From: Strigamia acuminata
Lineage: Eukaryota > Arthropoda > Chilopoda > Geophilomorpha > Linotaeniidae
Direction of reading: 5' to 3'
Assembly: GCA_949358305.1 (NCBI GenBank)
Contig: OX442320.1
Coordinates: 5,906,259-5,970,258 of the forward strand
DNA length: 64,000 nt
Positions 1 to 11,548 of this stretch are shown one piece after another. The notes under the pieces were generated by a model that worked only from the letters and a program-made list of their open reading frames with translations, searched no databases and was not told the DNA's origin. The stretch's first letter is position 1; each line of letters begins with the position of its first letter. Both the position numbers and the translations under genes were made by a program.

Positions 1-480
1 AATTGAGGAAAAGATTTTCCAACGTCACGTGTCGAAACAGAACCTGAGCGACGCGGTGATGGATCAAATTAGCGGCTCGAAAATCGAGTTTTCTAAAGAG
101 GAACTTCGAGATTTGTTTACGTTCCACGAGAACACAAGTAGCTTGACACACGACCGACTAAATTGCGCTTGTTTGAGTGGAAATCCAAGAGATTTTGGTG
201 ATAATTACAACGAAAAACTCAACTCGGTATTCGAATGTTAAAAAAGAAGAATTAAATTCATTTCCTAAATTTTTTTTTTTTTTTTAGAATTTAAACATGA
301 ACGAATTACTGCAATGGGATCATTACGCCCAGCCAATTTCGACTCAAATCGATGTACGTTTGAATCTAAATCCGACTTACAAATAATAAATTAATCATTT
401 ATTTATGTAATTAACAGGACGAGCATTTGGAAGCGGCTGCGGATCACATTTCGTTCGTTTTCCAGACTAAAACACACTAA
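1..480 (+). CDS. RAD54L: RAD54-like DNA repair helicase, C-terminal part (5' end outside window)
   Basis: Three exons are visible: 1-226, 288-353 and 418-480, each joined by GT-AG introns of about 60 bp in matching phase. The protein opens with IEEKIFQRHVSKQNLSDAV and continues through an ELRDLF segment and SSLTHDRLNCACLSGN, then ends in a short tail with EHLEAAADHISFVFQTKTH before the stop. This matches the C-terminus of RAD54, the SWI2/SNF2-family translocase that works with RAD51 in homologous recombination. The visible part holds the end of the second helicase lobe and the C-terminal extension; the ATPase motifs lie upstream of base 1. In the family this tail contains the THDRLxC motif followed by a segment ending near FVFH. 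The identity is well supported by several separate motifs. RAD54B is a less likely alternative because the THDRL motif suits RAD54L better. Confidence 0.9.
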
Positions 481-914
481 AAAACCGGTTTTTCGTGTTC
501 GTTTCGTGTACAAAAGCAACTAAATTAAACTTATTAACATTTATTATACCATCCACCAAATGAAAATTTGATTAACAACTTTTAATCATCCGATCTTAAC
601 AAAATATTCGTCAAAAATAGTCAATTTTTCAACATTTATACAAACTTTTCTCTGATTAATATTCAATCTATTTACATTAGATACATAATGAAGTATGAAA
701 TGATACTTTTTTATAAGTATAATCGACTAGCATATTAGAAAAAAAGCAAAAAAACAAAAAAAATACAATTTTCTTTCATCAAAACACAAAAAAACAAAGA
801 ATTTTTAATTCTCTTGGAATTCAAGGCACAATGGAATGTTTTAATGTGCAAAACCAACCGTAAAAAAGGCATTATTAACGATTTTCTCTCAACAAAGCGC
901 TAAAACCAATATAA
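481..914. other. RAD54L 3' flank, no gene seen
   Basis: This A+T-rich stretch follows the RAD54L stop and leads up to a small transposon. It must contain the RAD54L 3' UTR, but I see no clear AATAAA hexamer close to the stop, so the transcript end is not fixed. Confidence 0.5.
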
Positions 915-916
915 TA

Positions 917-1226
917 CCGTACTGCCTTGATTTAACGCCGGTCGTATCTAAACGCCGGCTCCTGATTAAACGCCGGGCAAACTCAGAACGAAAAGGCAAT
1001 AAACGCCGGCCTTAAATAAACGCCGGGTTTGTTTAAACGCCGGTTTTAAACGTTTTTTAGACGAATATACGGTAATTTAACGTAAATGATTGGGTGGCGG
1101 CAGTAAAAAAACCTTTTTTTTTCGTTAGACGCCCGGCGCGAATAATCGCCGGGCTTTGAATAATCGCCGGAGGGGTCGACTTGGAAAAGTAAATAAACGC
1201 CCCGGCGTTAAATCGAGGCAGTACGG
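917..1226. mobile_element. 310-bp MITE with TA target duplication and internal CGCCGG motif array
   Basis: The left end reads CCGTACTGCCTTGATTTAAC and the right end is its inverted repeat with one mismatch (CCGTACTGCCTCGATTTAAC on the other strand). Both ends are flanked by TA (915-916 and 1227-1228), as in Tc1/mariner-type insertions. There is no coding capacity. The interior is unusual: AAACGCCGG or ATCGCCGG motifs recur about ten times, making it a GC-rich island in A+T-rich DNA. It lies between the convergent 3' ends of RAD54L and the TBC1D10-like gene. Confidence 0.85.
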
Positions 1227-1309
1227 TACCTGAATAGAATATGCCTGCCAACTAATAAATATCTTTCAAAATCAAAGAAAAACAAAACAAATCATTAAAT
1301 ATCATCAAC

Positions 1310-3581
1310 TCAGCTGAATTTCCCATTGGCTTTTCCATTCATCGATTTCTCCATTTGTTTCTGTTCATTTATCAGCCGCCTCTGCACAATTTGTCGTTTA
1401 TGTTCACGTTCCATATCGTATTCGCTCACCCCTATCCTTATAGACTATTAAAAATAAACAAAAATAAATTTAATAAATAAAAATTAATTTTTTTAAAATT
1501 TACTTCCGGTATGAGAAATTCGTGCTGCATGATCTCCACGGGCGGGTTCCGCAACACTTCTAACGTTTCGTACAAAGTCGGACATTCCTTCAACCGTTCC
1601 GACTTCCCCAGCGAGTATTTAAGAATAACCAGAGCGATCCTGAACATCACTTTCACTCCTGAAACACATCCGGTGAGAAAACCAAAATTAAACACAAGGT
1701 CACGAGTCTATTCCGGGTACACAAACACGAACCTTCGCAAAAGAAAACATCCAGAACTCGCAGCACCGATGACCAAGGCAGAGTACGCGTGTAAATACAC
1801 AAAAACCACTCGGTCATGTACAGGATGGGTTCAACCTTCTGTTTTTTCTACAAAAAAAATATATTTTCTCACTAAATTCCCTCGAAAACGAATTAAATTA
1901 CCAAATGTTTATAAATCATCGGCGAAACTTTCTTTAATAATCCGTTAAGAATGGCGCCGTCGAGTTGAATTGCCTCCTAGGAAATAAAACACGCATTAAA
2001 ATGTTTTTTAAATGTTTTAAAATGAATTTACCAAGCCTTGGCTGTAATAACCGGGTACGTATTTCTCGCAGATCGCGACTAAACACCAAAAGGCTTGTTC
2101 CGCCGGCATGTGCATCAACAAAATGGCCGCTATGGGTGCTTGTGCTTGGCAATATCCATCGATGGGATTTAGCACCGAATATGCTTTTAAAATTCGGAAT
2201 AAATCTTCCTGGCTGGAAAATTCAATCATTTAAAGGTATGTTTTTAGTTTATTTAGTTATTTTATTTTATTTTTTTACCCGTGGCCTTGACTGCTCATGA
2301 ACATTTCGTGAAATGGAAATTGTCGGTGCAAATCTTTCTGAATGTCTTCGATCCATTTCGGATCCCCCGGTTGCATCTCGAGTTCCTTTGTATAAAAAAA
2401 TAAAATGTTAAAATGAACAATTTTCGGTTAGTTTGGTATTGATTTAATTTTTACCTCAAATTTGTGCACGTTTTGATCCATTAGGAATTTGCCGCCGCAT
2501 AGAAATTGCCACGCTCGGGCTCGCACGGCGGGCGGAATTCCTTTCCGACATCGATCTCGCACCTAAAAAAAGGCACAAAATCCAATTTAAACTCACAAAA
2601 TTTAATTTAAATTTTTTTTTTTTTACTTTTCTGTATTTTTTCGTCATATATTTATCCCAATGTTCCAACATGAGCAGCCATTTGAGTTCCCTTTTGCGTA
2701 AAACTTGAACCGACAATTCTGGTTCTCTGAAATTAAAAAAATAAATTAAATGAGGTCAATTTCCACCAAATTAAACCCATTTTTATTTATATTTTTATTG
2801 TCATCGTGACAAAGTAATGTTCCAGTATAATCATTCCATCTACCAGACAATTGCGAATGATTTGAATACTAAATAAATTAAAAATTAAAAAAAAGAAAAT
2901 CAAGTTTTATTCAACTCAACCTCAAATGAAGCTGAAAGTTAAGCACAAAACCTGTTTAAAACTAAACCCAGCCTCGAGACCTAACACCCCACCCACAAAT
3001 TACGTGAAATTAATACAAAAATCATACCAAAAAAAAAATTACATAACCCATTTAAAAAAAATAATCAAAATCAAAATAATCCCCCCACCATCAAAGTTAA
3101 GCCTATTTTTTCCCTTCTTTAAAAATCCTAATTAAATTAAACAGCCTGATCCTCTTAAAGACGATTTCCTTTCAAACAGATAATAAAACGGTTCATTAAC
3201 TCACTGCTAATTTCCTCAACCATTTATTAATAATTTTCGTTTTTGCTTTTAATTTAATAATAAAAAAAATAAAATAAAAAAAATTTCAATTTTTCCAATC
3301 CAAGGCTGTCACGTGGGCGTATAACAACGCTTCCATTGCAGCCCATCACTCGCAACAATCCTCTATCTAGATAAAACTTTAATTAAACGGCATTAATAGC
3401 ATTAATACTGAGTTACTCACATCTCTCGTTCCGTGTACTGAGAACCACCTGTGAAACCATAGCGATCGGTGGTTCGTTCCGAAATGACCGATCCGTTGAA
3501 AAGTCCGCTCGTACTGCTCGCGATCGTGTCCCCGTCGCTGTCACAGTCGTCCATCGACCCATCGGCGATCGAACTCGCCAT
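1310..3581 (-). CDS. TBC1D10: TBC1D10-like Rab GTPase-activating protein (EPI64 family)
   Basis: Nine exons on the minus strand join in phase: 3421-3581, 2627-2726, 2455-2562, 2279-2385, 2032-2212, 1902-1976, 1733-1847, 1504-1658 and 1310-1444, giving 378 aa. The N-terminus is acidic and Ser-rich and includes [10 protein letters not shown], matching the D(K/R)xGF...GSQ stretch of TBC1D10 proteins. The TBC domain follows with [19 protein letters not shown], the arginine-finger motif [11 protein letters not shown], the glutamine-finger [24 protein letters not shown] and [17 protein letters not shown] domains stimulate GTP hydrolysis by Rab proteins through these Arg and Gln fingers; in vertebrates this family acts on Rab27, Rab35 and Rab8-type Rabs at the plasma membrane. 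The protein ends soon after the domain with a charged helix ([16 protein letters not shown]), so it lacks the long C-terminal tail and PDZ ligand of mammalian TBC1D10A. The start was chosen as the first ATG of the conserved N-terminal exon. Confidence 0.92.
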
Positions 3582-4731
3582 TTCGGGTTTTTACCGATTT
3601 TTTTTCCAATTTTTGACGCGATTTTTTAAAGTTTTGCGAGTCGAGCTGCCATCGTCCGCTTCGTTTCTCGTTGTTTACGTAAGTTTTTGATTTCGGCTTT
3701 CGGTGATAACCGCGGTTAGGTCGGATGACAACTGCGCGGTGGGTGTTGAAAAGTGTTCGTGGAACACGCAGGTAGTTTTCGTTGATTTTTGTTCGTTATC
3801 AGCACTCGTGGATTTGGGAAAGAAGAAAATATGATCGCGGGAAACGGTACCGGATCAGGGGTAAGATTGATAAGATTGGTTTTGCGCATGCGCGGGGCTT
3901 TGCTGTTAATCAGTGTTGGGCGTGTCGCGTGTTTTGATCGTTTTATTTAACGTGAGTGGGATTCGAAATGAAAATATTTTTGTTTTTTGTGGTGGGTCGT
4001 TGATTAGAAATTGTAAATATTTGTGGTTTCGTGTTTTGCGTTTATTTACGGTGGATTTTGTCCAGACGCGCCATCTCTCGGCGGGAATTAAAAGCATTAA
4101 AAATATTTAGCGAAGGTTGCGATTAAATTGTATTTATTAAACAACGATTTCTGGATGCTTAGTAATTTGTTTTTAGCGAAAAAACAATTTCTGAAACCCT
4201 AAAAACCTATTAAAAATGCACATTTCTGAATTAACGCCTAATCACCGTGTATACACGCACCGAGTCTCGCTCGGGTTAAACAAAACAGTCCCTCGAAAAA
4301 TCGGAATTTTGCGGACAAAATTTGACGCAATTCGCTCAAACTCAACGAAAAATAAATACTTTCTAGTCAAGAATGCTCGTGAGAAGCCAACGTGGTCGAT
4401 ATTATTAAGAAATCGTACCAACACCGCCAAATCTCGTGTGTGTGCGCGATAATGGCGCTTCGTGTACTCCTCCGCAGCAAAGACGTCAAGTCAATGCAAG
4501 GGGGTCCTAAACCGGACCTTGTGCTGGAAAATACTTGTTTTCAAGAAACGGCCAGATTTGCGAGTGAAATTACATCAATTTTTCTGTTAGATGATAATTA
4601 ACTCGCGAAGAAACGTGGAAAAGTTATGAGAACCTGATCAACAAGCGTTAAAACTGATAACTAAGTGGTATTTTAGTGGGGTCAACACATTGCTTCACCT
4701 GCGCTATCGTTGAACGAAGAAATCCATCATC
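3582..4731. promoter_or_regulatory. Divergent intergenic region between the TBC1D10-like gene (-) and ataxin-2 (+)
   Basis: About 1.15 kb separates the two start codons, which point away from each other, so this stretch must carry both promoters and 5' UTRs. The half nearest the TBC1D10-like start is richer in CpG (for example around 3700-3900) than the surroundings. I see no convincing TATA box and no conserved coding exon. Confidence 0.5.
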
Positions 4732-5119
4732 ATGAACAGCAACATGAAACGGAAAAAAACTAACGCAAATAGGTGGGTTGCACCGTCTACTAACGCTATC
4801 CGCACGCAGCCGATTGAATGCAATGCCAGTTTGCACTCAATGGTTTGTTTATATTCCAAAAGTCGGTCACGAAACATGGCTGCCATGGTTAGGCTTAAGT
4901 ACTTGGTATTTCATCTTGACATTTAGTTATTCGTTAACAAAGAATAATCGTGAGAGATACGAGTCGCGATTTTTGCACGAGTCGGTTAATAGAGGCGTTA
5001 ATTGACCGATTTGGGTATTTATCGCTAACTTTGGGCTCGTTTTCGGGGGTTTTGGTGGTGGAAACGAACGAAATTTTGATTTTTTTGATCTTTTTTTTTT
5101 TTTTTTTGGGATTTTAATT

Positions 5120-5150
<31 letters not shown>

Positions 5151-8100
5151 CAGACCAATTAGAGCGAAAATAACTGTGGATAAGAACGTGGTGAGTTGGT
5201 TTTTTGTTTGGGTTATTTTGGATTTTATTCGGTTTTGTTTTAATTGTAGGTGTGTAAATTTCAGATTGATGGAGTTTACGCCAATGCTCGATTCATGCAC
5301 GCTGCTAGCTCGATCGTGGTATGGATTTATTCGTTTTTTATCGATTTTATCTCTTTTTTTTATTTATTTATTTATTTTTAAATTTTTTTTGTGTTTTCCA
5401 CACTCAGGGGTGCACCGTGGACATAAAAACCAAAACTGGCGACACCTACCAAGGAGTATTTCAAGCATTTTCACACCTAGTAAACGGATTTTTGTGCTTT
5501 TCGATTAAAATTCGATTTTTTTTTTATTGATTTTTTTTTTTTAATTATAGTGTGAAATTGTTCTTGGAGTAGCTCACAAATTAGACGAATTACAAAACAA
5601 AATACCCACAAAAGATGGGGTAGTCGATGCATTAATAATTCCACTTAAAGACGTGGTCAATTTATCCGCTACCAATATTGATTTAGATTATGCAACCAAA
5701 GGTAAAATTGGACGCAATTAAAAATTGGAAATTAAATATATATTTTTTTTTTAGATAATTTTTCTACCGATACGGCAATAAGTAAATACAACGGTCAAAT
5801 TTTGGAACGTGAACTCGAACCGTGGGATGAAAACGTGGGTGAAGTTGAGGACGTTTCAACATTAGACGTTGATAGCGAAGTAAAAGACGAAATTGTGTCG
5901 ATTTTTTATCATTTTTCGCTAAATTTTTGTGTGTTTTTCCAGAACGGATGGGATGTTAACGAGATGTTTCGTACGAATGAAAAACTGTACGACGTCCAAT
6001 CGACCTATGACAACACACTGTCTGGATACACGTAAAAGAATTAAATAAATAAAAAAAAATTGAAAAATTAATTATTTTGCTTTAGGACTCCATTGGAACG
6101 TAAAAACACCGACGAATACAAAAAAGCAGAAGCTAAAGCAACCAAAATAGCTTCTGAAATTGAAAATAGCCCAAATTATCTAGCTCGCATTGCGGTAGAA
6201 AACGGAGACGAAGAGGAGAAATTTAGTGCAGTTGTTAGGCCTGATAATATGGGAAAGTGAGTGCGCGGAAAGGAAATGATGAAAAGGAAAGTTTTGATTG
6301 GTTTTTGATTGCAGTACAAGTACGTTCCATAGATATGTTCCTCCAGCGAAAAGGAAAAGTGCACAATCGGGGAAATTGCCGCGAATTTCGCCGACTCAAC
6401 AGAACTCATCCAACAACACGCCGCCTGGAATGAAACCGCATTCCCTTCCTCAAGGTCACGGGCCACAACACAATCCTCATGGACCGGCTCACGGTCCGCG
6501 AATGCAGCAGCAACACGGGCAGCCACCGGGCGCGCACACGCCGCAGACTCATTACGGACCACCCCAGCAACCTTCATCGATGGGAGGGGTGCCCACGATC
6601 CCTCATCATCAACAAGCACCCCCTCAGTCTCATCAAGCGCCGCAGCAGCAACTGCCTTCCATTACGAAGATGCCTCCGCCGACCCCCAACGCCGACACGA
6701 TGGACGTCAAAATGAACGGAGGTGACCGCCAACACCCAATTTTATTCATTTCTTTCGCTTTTTGTTTATTTCTTTTGATTTTATTTCGCTTTTTATTCAT
6801 TTATTTTGCTTTTTCTTTATTTATTTTGATTTTATTTCGCTTTTTGTTCATTTATTTCGCTTTTTGTTCATTTGTTTTGCTTTTTATTTATTTATTTCGC
6901 TTTTTCTTAATTATTTTGCTTTTATTTCGCTTTATATTAATTGTTTTGCTTTTATTTCGCTTTATATTAATTATTTTGCTTTTATTTCGCTTTATATTAA
7001 TTATTTTGCTTTTATTTCGCTTTATATTAATTATTTTGCTTTTATTTCGCTTTTTATTAATTGTTTTGGTTTTATTTCGCTTTATATTAATTATTTTGCT
7101 TTTATTTCGCTTTTTATTAATTATTTTGCTTTTGTTTCGCTTTTTATTAATGATTTTTGTTTTATTTTGTTTTTTGTTCCTGTTTTGCAGAGAAAGAGGA
7201 GAAGAAAGCGATTTTAAACGTGGAGAACGACCAAGTGAAGAAAGTTAGCTCTGTAACGGAACCATTGCATCAACCACATATAAGTAGCAAGTTAGATAGG
7301 AAAAATTTAAATTCCAAACGTAAATAGAGAAAATTTGTGCTTTTTCGTGTTTTTGTTTAGACGAATAATATTTGTTGTGAAATGTTTGGGTTAATTTAGC
7401 AGAACGAGAGGAAGAAATAGCTGAAATGAAACAATTTAGTTCTTTTATTAAGGTTTGTCTGTTTTATTTTCCTCTTGTACAAAAAAAAAACCTTTTTTCA
7501 AAGAAATTTCTTTTTAACCAATTCTAAACCAAAATAAAACAATGTTCGTTGTTTTGCAGTTACAAGAATCTGATAATGATTGCAGCAAAGCTGATTTAAT
7601 TGATACAAAAGAGAAAAACGAGACCGAGGCTGACAAAGTTGCAAAGTATGAAAAAATTTAATAAAATGAAAATTTTAATTTTAATTTTTTTTTTTACATT
7701 TTGCAGCGTTTTAAAGAAGTCGACGTTAAATCCCAACGCTAAAGAATTCGTTTTAAACCCAAACGCCAAGACATTTACTCCAGTGAGTTAAAGATGAAAA
7801 ATTAAATTAAATTTTTTTAAAATTTTTAAAAAATTTTTAGAGAAGTCCAAGCACTCAGACGCCCACTCCTCCACGACCCCACACGCCCAGCACGAACGTG
7901 ATGACCCAACAAATGTCGATCATGCCGACGCAGCCGGTATTCACCGTGCAGCCGCCGTACATGATGCAAGCTCCCGTGAGCGTTTCGCTCAATTCGCCGT
8001 TCAACCCGGCAGCAACTATGCAACAAGCACCGCGAATGAGGAAAGCGATGGCGCCCAACATGCATCAGCAGCGACATGAGTTTTCTCAAGTGGCTGCTGC

Positions 8101-10752
8101 TACGGGGCAGCCGTTGCTGGCTCCGGCGTCCATCCCGGGACACCCGCATCACATCACGGTCCAGTATCCGCCGCACCAGGGCTTGATGACTAACCACGGG
8201 CAACCGCCGTTGCCGTATCCTCACGTGCGTTTGGTTTTGGGGTGGTTGGTTTGTGTGTTGGTGGTTGGGTTTGAGTTTTGGTTTTTTTGTTTTTGCAGTT
8301 GTATTCGTTGGTGCATAGGATGGTTGGGCCGCAACCCATTTCCATGGTGTCAACCTCTCACGGGGCGTCGTATGGTGACAGTCAACATCAGATATTTGGT
8401 CGGTTGCATTTGTTTTTTGGTTTGTGATAACTGAATTTTTTAATTAATTTATTTATGATTCTAGACTCAATTTACTTGATTTTAGACAGATTTCGCATGG
8501 TTTTAGACAAATTTCACTTGATTTTAGACAAATTTCACATGATTTAAGACAAATTTCACATGATTTAAGACTCAATTCGCTTGATTTTAGACTAAATTCG
8601 CTTGATTTTAAACAAAATTCGCTTGATTTTAGACAAAATTCGCTTGATTTTACACAAATTTCACTTGATTTTAGACTAAACTCGCTTGATTTTAGACTCA
8701 ATTCGCTTGATTTTAAACTCGATTCGCTTGATTTTAGACAAAATTCGCTTGATTTTACACAAATTTCACTTGATTTTAGACTAAACTCGCTTGATTTTAG
8801 ACTCAATTCGCTTGATTTTAAACTCAATTCGCTCGATTTTAGACAAAATTCGCTTGATTTTAGACTTAATTCGGGTGATCATTTGATTTTAGACTTAATT
8901 CGGGTAATCAGTTGATTTTAGACTTAATTCGGGTGATCAGTTGATTTTAGACAAAATTCAGTTGATTTTAGACTAAACTCGCTTGATTTTATATAATTGT
9001 AATATATTATAGACAAAAGTTTGTTAATTTTGGATAATTCAAATATTTCCTAGATAATTTTTGTGTTTTTTCATGAATTCAGTTATCACGTACTACTCCT
9101 TTTTCCACTTAATCCAGAAAAGATGAAAAACAAGAGATTTGTTTAATTGCAGTTTCGCCACATCAAAGCGGACCTCTAAATCCTAACATGGGAGGCCCGA
9201 ACCCTCATCACCCGGCCAACCAAATGCAAACCGGACCCCCTCATTCCAACCCGCAGACCCCGCAAGGCCCCCAGATGCCCGGCCAAGGCGGAGGCGGCGG
9301 CGGCGTGCACCCGAACCCCAGCCCCGTACACCAACCGCCCCCCAGCCACGGCGGGCCCCCGCCCACCCAAACGCCCCCGTCGACCGTCGGCGGCTCGCAA
9401 CCCACCATGGTGTACCAACAGGCGCCGCACCCCTCGCAGCTCGGCCAGCCCCCGTCTCTCCAACCGAGCCCCCACACGCCCAACCTGCCACAGACGATGC
9501 ACCCGGGCCCCGCCGGCCAGGGCGGGCCCCTCTCGCACAACCCACACATGCAGCACCACAACGCGCATGCGTCCAACTCGTCGCACGGCGGGCCCCACAT
9601 GGGCCAGGCCGGCCACCAGCATCCCGGGGCAGCTTCGGGCGGGCCGGGCGGCTACGCGGGCCCCCAAGGACCCCAGCCCGGCCTGGTTTTGATTCAGCAA
9701 GGACACGGACATCCGCCGGGTGGACCCACTTTCCAAGGTCAGATGCACGCTCCGGGCCCCACGGTCCTCATGCCGCACTCGTCGATGATGCCGGCCACTT
9801 CGGGAGCGGGGACCATGTCGACGCATCCTCAGCTTTACATCCCTCACCACGGTATATTAGTTCGAATACCGGATGTCTCGAATTGTAAGCGCACCCCTCG
9901 GAAGGTTTGGAATAATAACAAATGTAATATGTCGTTGTAATTAACGTAAATATCATACAATATGTCGTAGTTTTTGTGGAAATTTTGCCGTCTCATGCGT
10001 CATACTTACATTGTAAACGGTGTGAGTACACCCAATTCTGTTTTTACACGGTAAATAAATAAATAAACAAAATTAATTTAAAACAATAACACTTAAAAGG
10101 CGGATTTTTGAATGCGGGTGATGTTTCTTTATGAGAGAGACGGGCTGCATTCAAAAAGTCGCGTTTTAAGTGTTAAATTAGGCTTAAAAGGCGACTTCGT
10201 GTCTTTTCGAAATCGTGTAAAGACGGAATTGAATTTATTTTGTTCTAGACCGTGTTGAATGAAGATGGTGTTACGAAAAGAGCGTGTGGAAACAGAATTG
10301 GGTGTATTGTTTAAATGCGTGTAATTGGTCGTAATTACATCGTCAGCCGTGTGAAAAATATTGATAATTACATTGTAACGATGTAAATATTGATGAAATG
10401 CGTGTGATTTTGTTTTAATTACATTGTGAACTGTGTAAATATTGATGAAATGCGTGGCAAGTTTGTCTGGATTGGATGGAAAAATTAGCATTAAAAAGGT
10501 GATGAAATGCATCGGAAAGGAATATCAATATTTAATGTAAATGTGATGTAGTGTGTCATGATTTTGCTCAAATTGCGTTGAAAATGCGCCCGCCCCGAAA
10601 TATAAGCACAAACAACACAAGTGTGCGCTTGTAATTCGAGAAATAGCGTGACTTTCTGAACCGATTGATTATTTATTTTGATTTTTTTTTAATTTTTTAA
10701 TTTTCTAGCTGCTTCTCAAGCTCAGCTGCAGCCCTACGCTCATGCTCAGTGA
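4732..10752 (+). CDS. ATXN2: Ataxin-2 (Lsm/LsmAD/PAM2 RNA-binding protein)
   Basis: Seventeen exons join in phase: 4732-4772, 5154-5190, 5265-5318, 5408-5479, 5551-5701, 5755-5879, 5943-6031, 6086-6256, 6315-6721, 7191-7319, 7400-7452 (or from 7403), 7560-7645, 7707-7782, 7841-8224, 8299-8398, 9153-9851 and 10709-10752, about 905 aa. The Lsm domain starts near residue 27 (IDGVYANARFMHAASSIVG, then DIKTKTGDTYQGVFQAFS) and is followed by LsmAD (LEPWDENVGEVED, NGWDVNEMF, STYDNTLSGYTTPLER). After a His/Pro/Gln-rich linker lies a doubled PABP-binding PAM2 core, LNPNAKEF then LNPNAKTF. The rest is Pro/Gly/His-rich low complexity. Ataxin-2 binds poly(A)-binding protein and regulates mRNA stability, translation and stress granules. 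The start ATG gives MNSNMKRKKTNANRPIRAK, and the 41-nt first exon has the phase needed by exon 2. The end of exon 6 is uncertain (GT at 5880 or 5895). Confidence 0.95.
6730..7180. repeat. Intronic minisatellite in ataxin-2, ~30-bp unit
   Basis: The intron between exons 9 and 10 is almost entirely built of a T-rich unit of about 30 bp (core TTTTGCTTTTATTTCGCTTT). The units are best preserved from about 6900 to 7140 and decay on both sides. The array keeps a long frame open across the intron, but the splice sites at 6722 and 7190 and the family alignment show it is non-coding. Confidence 0.9.
8455..8990. repeat. Intronic minisatellite in ataxin-2, ~20-bp unit carrying GATTTTAGAC
   Basis: The intron between exons 15 and 16 contains over twenty copies of a roughly 20-bp unit of the form GCTTGATTTTAGACaaaATT. 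Variants differ mainly in the A/C-rich part. Every unit holds TTTTAG, the same string used as a real 3' splice site elsewhere in this window. Confidence 0.9.
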
Positions 10753-11548
10753 GCTAAAATAGGTAAAAAATCGATAATAATACGAGAAAATTGCCTTAGA
10801 CATTCAGAATTCAAATTTGTTTCAATTTTTCCAGTTAAACTATTGGCTGAATTCAAATTATACAAAATTTCAACCAAGCCGCGGCGATAGTTAACAGGCA
10901 AACCTTAAAAAATTAAAAGAAAAAATCTATGAAAAGAAAACGAAAAAAACACAAATCCTTTAAAAAAAAATACCTTTAGCAGAAATTTTTTCTCTCAAAA
11001 ATGAAAAGATGCGATTTATTTATAAACAAAAAGAAATACAATAGTGAAGGCAATTGGAAAAAAGAAAGAAAAAAAGAAAAACCCGTTTAAATGTCAGCGA
11101 AGGAAAGGAAAAAAGAATGAAACAAAATACAAGAAAAAACAAGAACAAGAAAATTAATTTCGACCTTTTTAGATGTCAATTTTAAGTGTCATGAGGTTAA
11201 ACGAATTTTTTTCGTTGTGATCGAGTGAACTGACTCAATGACCATTCTCGCCTGATGGATTTCTTATAAATTTGTTTGGTTTAATCCCCCCGATCTTAAT
11301 ATTGTTGATCCTCCGATAAAATTCCCTTTTTTTGACATTTTTCTTCCCCCTCCGTATAGTAAGAAGCTAGACAGCACCATTTTGTTTTTGTTTTATTGTA
11401 ACCGTCAGGTGAAAGACAAGTTTACCATTACTTTTTTTCTTTTCTTTTCCTTATTTTTTTTAAATAGTAGACTGAAAACAAAAAAAATATAAAAATAAAC
11501 AAAAAAAACTGAAGTTATCGTGTTTTTTATTCAATTTCTGCGACGTTT
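10753..11548. other. Ataxin-2 3' UTR meeting the QPRT 3' end tail-to-tail
   Basis: After the ataxin-2 stop there is about 750 bp of A-rich sequence with AATAAA-like hexamers near 11495. QPRT, on the opposite strand, has its AATAAA (TTTATT at 11526-11531) only some 18 bp past its stop. The two transcripts therefore end within a few dozen bases of each other. No other gene is seen. Confidence 0.6.

Noticed and set aside
6722-7248. Long frame continuing from ataxin-2 exon 9 through the intron
   Set aside because: The intron is a T-rich minisatellite; clear GT and AG sites at its edges and the family sequence show it is spliced out.
8453-8827. Minus-strand repetitive frame (LKSSE repeats)
   Set aside because: It is the reverse of the 20-bp intronic minisatellite in ataxin-2; no gene features.
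9176-9850. Long antisense frames opposite ataxin-2 exon 16
   Set aside because: The exon is about 70 percent GC and codes for Pro/Gly/His-rich protein; antisense openness follows from composition and shows no family resemblance.
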